Part shown: positions 13,137 to 15,940 of the stretch, piece by piece
Numbering within the stretch: the stretch's first letter is position 1
Layout: each line of letters starts with the position of its first letter
Origin: Spirochaeta sp.
GTDB lineage: Bacteria > Spirochaetota > Spirochaetia > DSM-2461
Direction of reading: 5' to 3'
NCBI GenBank assembly: GCA_030592625.1
Contig: JAUVIY010000025.1
Location: forward strand, 1-15,940
DNA length: 15,940 nt
Made by a program: the position numbers and the translations under genes
The notes under the pieces: generated by a model
Databases searched by the model: none
Told to the model about the DNA's origin: nothing
The model's input: only the letters and a program-made list of their open reading frames with translations

Positions 13137-14571
13137 GAAGTTCCGCCTCCAGGTAGTCCCCGTATTCTTCCAGGGCCTTGATAATCGGTTTCTTCTCAGC
13201 CTCGAGTTCTTCACTGTCCCGCCATGCAGCGAGTCTCTTTCTGTATTCCCCGAGATCCGAGGCTTCGGGAATGGGAGGAAAGAGGATGCGGGATGCACAG
13301 AAGCTCTTCCATCGGCGTTGTCCTTCATCATCCAGCACTTCAGGATAATTGCGGCCGATATATCGCCGGAGCATTTCGGGAATTCGCGGATCTTTAGCCA
13401 TAATTTGAAGCCGGCCCAGTTCTTCTGCAGGAGTATTTCGGATGACCTCCAGAACCCTCTTGTCTTCATCGGGGAAAAAACGCTCGTAGATCTGGAGGTC
13501 GGGGTCATCTACATTTCCCCAATCAGGTTTCTCGGAAAATACCAATCGCAGCTTGGCCACCAGTCCCGTATCCCGCCGGAGACAATCCCAATGCTCCATA
13601 GCCGTCGGCACATCGATTCCCAATCGTCCCGCCGCATCTTCGGTGAGCACACTCCGGGGTGCCAGAAAGGGTGATTTGTTGATGGCGATGCCCTTCAACG
13701 GAATCCGCTCCAATCCTTCAGCGGCCAGTTCCGCAGAAGAAGTGAATATACGCCTGCGGATTTCATCTTCCGGCAGGGTAAGCAGCGGTTCAGGATCGTA
13801 ACGCAGGTCGAAGGAATGGATGACGTTTCGCCGCTCAGGATCAGTTACCAATGGGCAGATCAGGGTGGTGTTGCCCTTATCGCTGTAATACGCCGATGCC
13901 GTGTGAACGAGGGGGGTCCTTTCGGCCAGGTCGATCAGCGTTCGGGCCCGGTCCTTGGTCCGATGACTGAACGCCCATTCAAAGAGTTTCGGCTGTTTCT
14001 CATGGATGAGCCGGGCTACAGCGATTGTGGCGTAAACATCGGAAAGGGCATCGTGGGCGTGCTCGTGAGAAAGACCGTTGGCTTTGGTAAGCAATTCCAG
14101 TTTCACCGACAGCTTACCCTCATCCGTAACAGGCCATTCGATACCGTCGGGACGTAAGTCACGTGTAGCCCGGGCCAGGTCCAGGATATCCCAACGGGAA
14201 TTCCCGTCCGCCCATTCACGCCGGTAAGGATCGTGAAAATTCCGGTAGTAGAGGTTCCGTATGAACTCGTCATCGAAAGCAATTGTGTTGTAGCCCAGGG
14301 CGCAAGTGCCCGGTCGGGACAGGTGGGCGTCGATAGCCTTAATCAATTCCGCCTCGGGCAGACCCTTGGCGTTGGTTTCCTGAGGGGTGATTCCCGTTAT
14401 CAGGCAGGCCAGGGGGTCCGGGAGGTAATCGGGACTGAGCTTTCCGTAGAGTACGACGGAATCCTCGAGAGGTTGAAATTTATCGTCGGTTCGAACGGCG
14501 GCGAACTGGGAGATGCGATCAAAGCGGGGATTGCGGCCGAATGTTTCCAGGTCGTACCAAAGCAAAGTCAT
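13096..14571 (-). CDS. sbcB: Exodeoxyribonuclease I
   Basis: A 491-residue cytoplasmic 3'-5' single-strand DNA exonuclease (E. coli ExoI is 475), acting in recombination and mismatch repair. N-terminal DEDDh nuclease domain: DxE in WYDLETFGRNP (Asp7, Glu9), GYNTIAFDDEFIRN (Asp100/Asp101), and HAHDALSDVY with His173 and Asp178 at the same spacing as E. coli His181/Asp186. Family segments such as LITGITPQE, NSRWDILDL, LTKANGLSHEHAHDA and ERRNVIHSFDL run through the central and C-terminal ExoI-specific domains. The frame is open upstream to 14691, but the ExoI-like sequence begins at ATG 14571; a GGAG sits 11 bases before it. The 40-residue extension is proline- and glycine-rich and unlike the family. 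Convergent with, and overlapping, the PAP2 gene. Confidence 0.93.
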   Translation of the reverse strand: MTLLWYDLETFGRNPRFDRISQFAAVRTDDKFQPLEDSVVLYGKLSPDYLPDPLACLITGITPQETNAKGLPEAELIKAIDAHLSRPGTCALGYNTIAFDDEFIRNLYYRNFHDPYRREWADGNSRWDILDLARATRDLRPDGIEWPVTDEGKLSVKLELLTKANGLSHEHAHDALSDVYATIAVARLIHEKQPKLFEWAFSHRTKDRARTLIDLAERTPLVHTASAYYSDKGNTTLICPLVTDPERRNVIHSFDLRYDPEPLLTLPEDEIRRRIFTSSAELAAEGLERIPLKGIAINKSPFLAPRSVLTEDAAGRLGIDVPTAMEHWDCLRRDTGLVAKLRLVFSEKPDWGNVDDPDLQIYERFFPDEDKRVLEVIRNTPAEELGRLQIMAKDPRIPEMLRRYIGRNYPEVLDDEGQRRWKSFCASRILFPPIPEASDLGEYRKRLAAWRDSEELEAEKKPIIKALEEYGDYLEAELLTSPAGDPPGAGG

Positions 14572-14879
14572 AGGGAATGATACTCCGAGTGAGGGACCGG
14601 GTGTAGGGGGGTGCCCCAAGCGTATGTGGAAGAAACCCCCTCGTCCTGGCGGTGACTTCGTCTTCCGACGGACTTCCGGGACTCCCCTCATTCTCTGCTA
14701 TACCTCTCTCATCTGCACCCGCTTCTCACACCGTTTCCGATTCTCATCGTCAGTGGCACCTACGGCGTCCGACGGACTTCGGTGATTTCTCCCCATACTC
14801 TCAACCCCCAACCCTCAACCCCCACTTCTCCATTCATAACAAGGACGCTGTTATCAGCAGGGGATGACGTGCTATAAGA
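14572..14879. other. 308-base gene-free stretch between divergent sbcB and TauE-family genes
   Basis: No convincing gene is seen. The stretch holds a 13-base direct repeat TCCGACGGACTTC at 14664-14676 and 14768-14780 (104 bases apart), and an 11-base C-rich repeat CTCAACCCCCA at 14800-14810 and 14814-14824 (14-base period). It should contain the promoters of sbcB (minus) and the TauE-family gene (plus), but I cannot place either confidently. Frames crossing it look like low-complexity shadows. Confidence 0.5.
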
Positions 14880-15647
14880 ATGCCTATGTTCGATTTTCAC
14901 CCTGTTGCCTGGATCGCTGTTGCAATCGGCGGTTTACTCGCCGGTTTCATCGACAGCATCGCCGGGGGCGGTGGGCTGATTACCTTGCCCATTTTACTTG
15001 CTGTGGGCCTGCCTCCGCATCTGGCCATCGGTACGAACAAGGTACAGTCGGTCTTCGGCAGCGGCACCGCCGCCTGGCGATATGGACGAAAAGGACTGAT
15101 TCCCTGGAAGAAGGTATGGCCTGGAGTGGCAATGAGCCTGGTGGCTTCGGTTGTCGGTGCATGGACGATTCGACAGATCGACGCTTCGTTCCTGAAGCGG
15201 GCACTGCCTTTCATCCTTCTGATTTTATGGATATATGTCGCCGTCAAAAAGAACCTGGGGGACAGGGACAGTCATTCCCGAATCCCGTCAGCTGTCTTCT
15301 ATCCTGCTGCAGGAGGAATCTTCGGGTTCTATGACGGATTTCTGGGTCCCGGTACCGGATCATTCTGGACGGTATCCCAGGTATCCCTGGCAGGGATGGA
15401 TCTGAAACAGGCCACCGCTGCTACCAAGCCCTCGAACTTCGCCAGTAACCTCGGATCCCTGGTATTCTTTCTTATCGCAGGACAGACGGTTCTTCTCGTG
15501 GGCCTGGTGATGGCTGCCGGCCAGATCGCCGGTTCCTGGATCGGCTCTCATCTGGTAATCAAACACCAACCCCGATTCATCCGGCCCTTCTTCCTGGCCG
15601 TTGTGGCGGCTACTGTGTTGAAGCTGTTCTGGGATCTCTGGTTCTGA
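14880..15647 (+). CDS. TauE/SafE (TSUP) family membrane transporter, YfcA-like
   Basis: A 255-residue inner-membrane protein with about seven to eight hydrophobic segments. The N-terminal half carries LAGFIDSIAGGGGLITLP (residues about 20-37) and AIGTNKVQS (49-57), the paired signature of the sulfite exporter TauE/SafE family. The second half has the matching internal-repeat elements GFYDGFLGPGTGSF and AATKPSNFASN. Family members move sulfur-containing or organic anions (sulfite, sulfoacetate, taurine-related compounds), but most YfcA-type members are uncharacterised. Two in-frame ATGs (14880 and 14886) are possible; neither has a clear ribosome site. The gene is followed at once by the second copy of the 45-base palindromic repeat. 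Confidence 0.88.
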   Translation: MPMFDFHPVAWIAVAIGGLLAGFIDSIAGGGGLITLPILLAVGLPPHLAIGTNKVQSVFGSGTAAWRYGRKGLIPWKKVWPGVAMSLVASVVGAWTIRQIDASFLKRALPFILLILWIYVAVKKNLGDRDSHSRIPSAVFYPAAGGIFGFYDGFLGPGTGSFWTVSQVSLAGMDLKQATAATKPSNFASNLGSLVFFLIAGQTVLLVGLVMAAGQIAGSWIGSHLVIKHQPRFIRPFFLAVVAATVLKLFWDLWF

Positions 15648-15691
15648 AGGTCTGGGTAATTTCAAAAATGCTCGATTTTTGAAATTACCTC
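15647..15691. repeat. 45-base repeat copy 2 (reverse complement of copy 1) with 15-bp hairpin
   Basis: Identical over all 45 bases to the reverse complement of 1708-1752. The hairpin core is 15655-15689, with loop GCTCG. It begins on the last base of the TauE-family stop codon and ends 14 bases before the stop of the convergent partial gene, so like copy 1 it lies between convergent genes. A role as a bidirectional terminator is plausible. Confidence 0.85.
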
Positions 15692-15705
15692 GATATTCCC
15701 CTCTT

Positions 15706-15940
15706 CTATTCTTCATCCCTTAGCTGATCCATGATTCTATCTGCTTGTTTGAAAATCAATGGCTGCATCATTCTCTTATACCAAGGAACATCTTTGTGCA
15801 AATATTCTGTAAAAACTGATAAATCATCACTGTAAAATGATTTTATTCCCTCTGAATGTAAATATTGTTGGTGTCCTTTCACGCCATGAACTGAAAATTC
15901 AATTGATACATTATTGACAATGCTTTCGTTTTTACCAAAA
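15706..15940 (-). CDS. C-terminal end of an unrecognised AT-rich gene
   Basis: An open frame of 77 codons runs in from the window edge on the minus strand and stops at 15706 (TAG). It includes VSIEFSVHGVKGHQQYLHS and ends KQADRIMDQLRDEE. The composition is much more AT-rich than the neighbouring TauE-family gene, which suggests foreign origin. Uninterrupted reading to the edge supports a real gene, but no domain is recognised and the start lies outside the window. Confidence 0.5.
   Translation of the reverse strand, partial: FGKNESIVNNVSIEFSVHGVKGHQQYLHSEGIKSFYSDDLSVFTEYLHKDVPWYKRMMQPLIFKQADRIMDQLRDEE

Noticed and set aside
14572..14691. 40-residue N-terminal extension of exonuclease I
   Set aside because: Low-complexity Pro/Gly/Arg sequence unlike ExoI. 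The conserved domain begins right at ATG 14571.
14664..14780. 13-base direct repeats in the sbcB/TauE gap, considered as attachment sites or a repeat array
   Set aside because: Only two copies, no integrase or cargo between them, and no regular spacing, so not an att pair or CRISPR.
1..15940. tRNA, rRNA, CRISPR array, insertion sequence or riboswitch
   Set aside because: No cloverleaf with GTTC-type arm, repeat-spacer array, transposase or integrase frame, or known riboswitch core was recognised by reading. A covariance-model scan would be decisive for small RNAs.

Overview
The window looks like a piece of a free-living bacterial chromosome, most likely a Spirochaetota member (Spirochaeta/Sediminispirochaeta type). 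That assignment is an inference from the style of the periplasmic binding protein (a non-lipoprotein signal peptide followed by a short Glu/Lys/Asp/Ser linker) and from the gene mix; no rRNA or taxonomic marker is present. The flanking parts are GC-rich (60-base samples at 3841 and 12421 hold 41 and 43 G/C). The middle, about 4.7-12.15 kb, is clearly poorer in GC (10741-10800 holds 16 G/C of 60) and behaves as a separate module.

Left part (1-4653): the start of an iron-dependent alcohol dehydrogenase (minus strand, cut by the window edge); a translationally coupled pair for transition-metal transport (DUF1007-type periplasmic protein with an EF-hand, and a NicO/RcnA-like permease); an intergenic region with two strong hairpins; then a complete threonine-to-glycine catabolic locus. 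In that locus a 2-amino-3-ketobutyrate CoA ligase (kbl) is divergent from a coupled XRE-cupin regulator and SDR-type L-threonine 3-dehydrogenase, with facing promoters and a palindromic candidate operator between them.

Middle part (about 4.7-12.15 kb), the most interesting: a minus-strand ABC sugar-type importer operon (double ATPase, permease, periplasmic binding protein, then a rho-independent terminator) stands back to back with a plus-strand two-gene regulatory operon. The regulatory operon encodes an NtrC-type sigma-54 activator and, abutting it, a soluble 610-residue protein that fuses a single sugar-importer-type ABC ATPase domain to a PAS domain and a complete histidine kinase. The ABC operon carries a sigma-54 promoter with exact -24/-12 spacing directly before its first gene. 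The simplest model is a transport-reading two-component system: the kinase uses an ATPase-like domain, with intact Walker A/B but a degenerate signature motif, to read the state of the permease or its ATPase, phosphorylates the NtrC-type regulator, and so controls the sigma-54 promoter of the transporter. The wiring is inference; the domain fusion, gene order and promoter are seen in the sequence.

Right part (12192-15940): a membrane PAP2-family phosphatase overlapping tail to tail with exonuclease I (sbcB), a 308-base gene-free stretch, a TauE/SafE-family permease, and the C-terminal end of an unrecognised AT-rich gene running off the window. A 45-base element containing a perfect 15-bp stem occurs twice, once near each end of the window, in opposite orientation. 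No rRNA, tRNA, CRISPR array, transposase or integrase was recognised.
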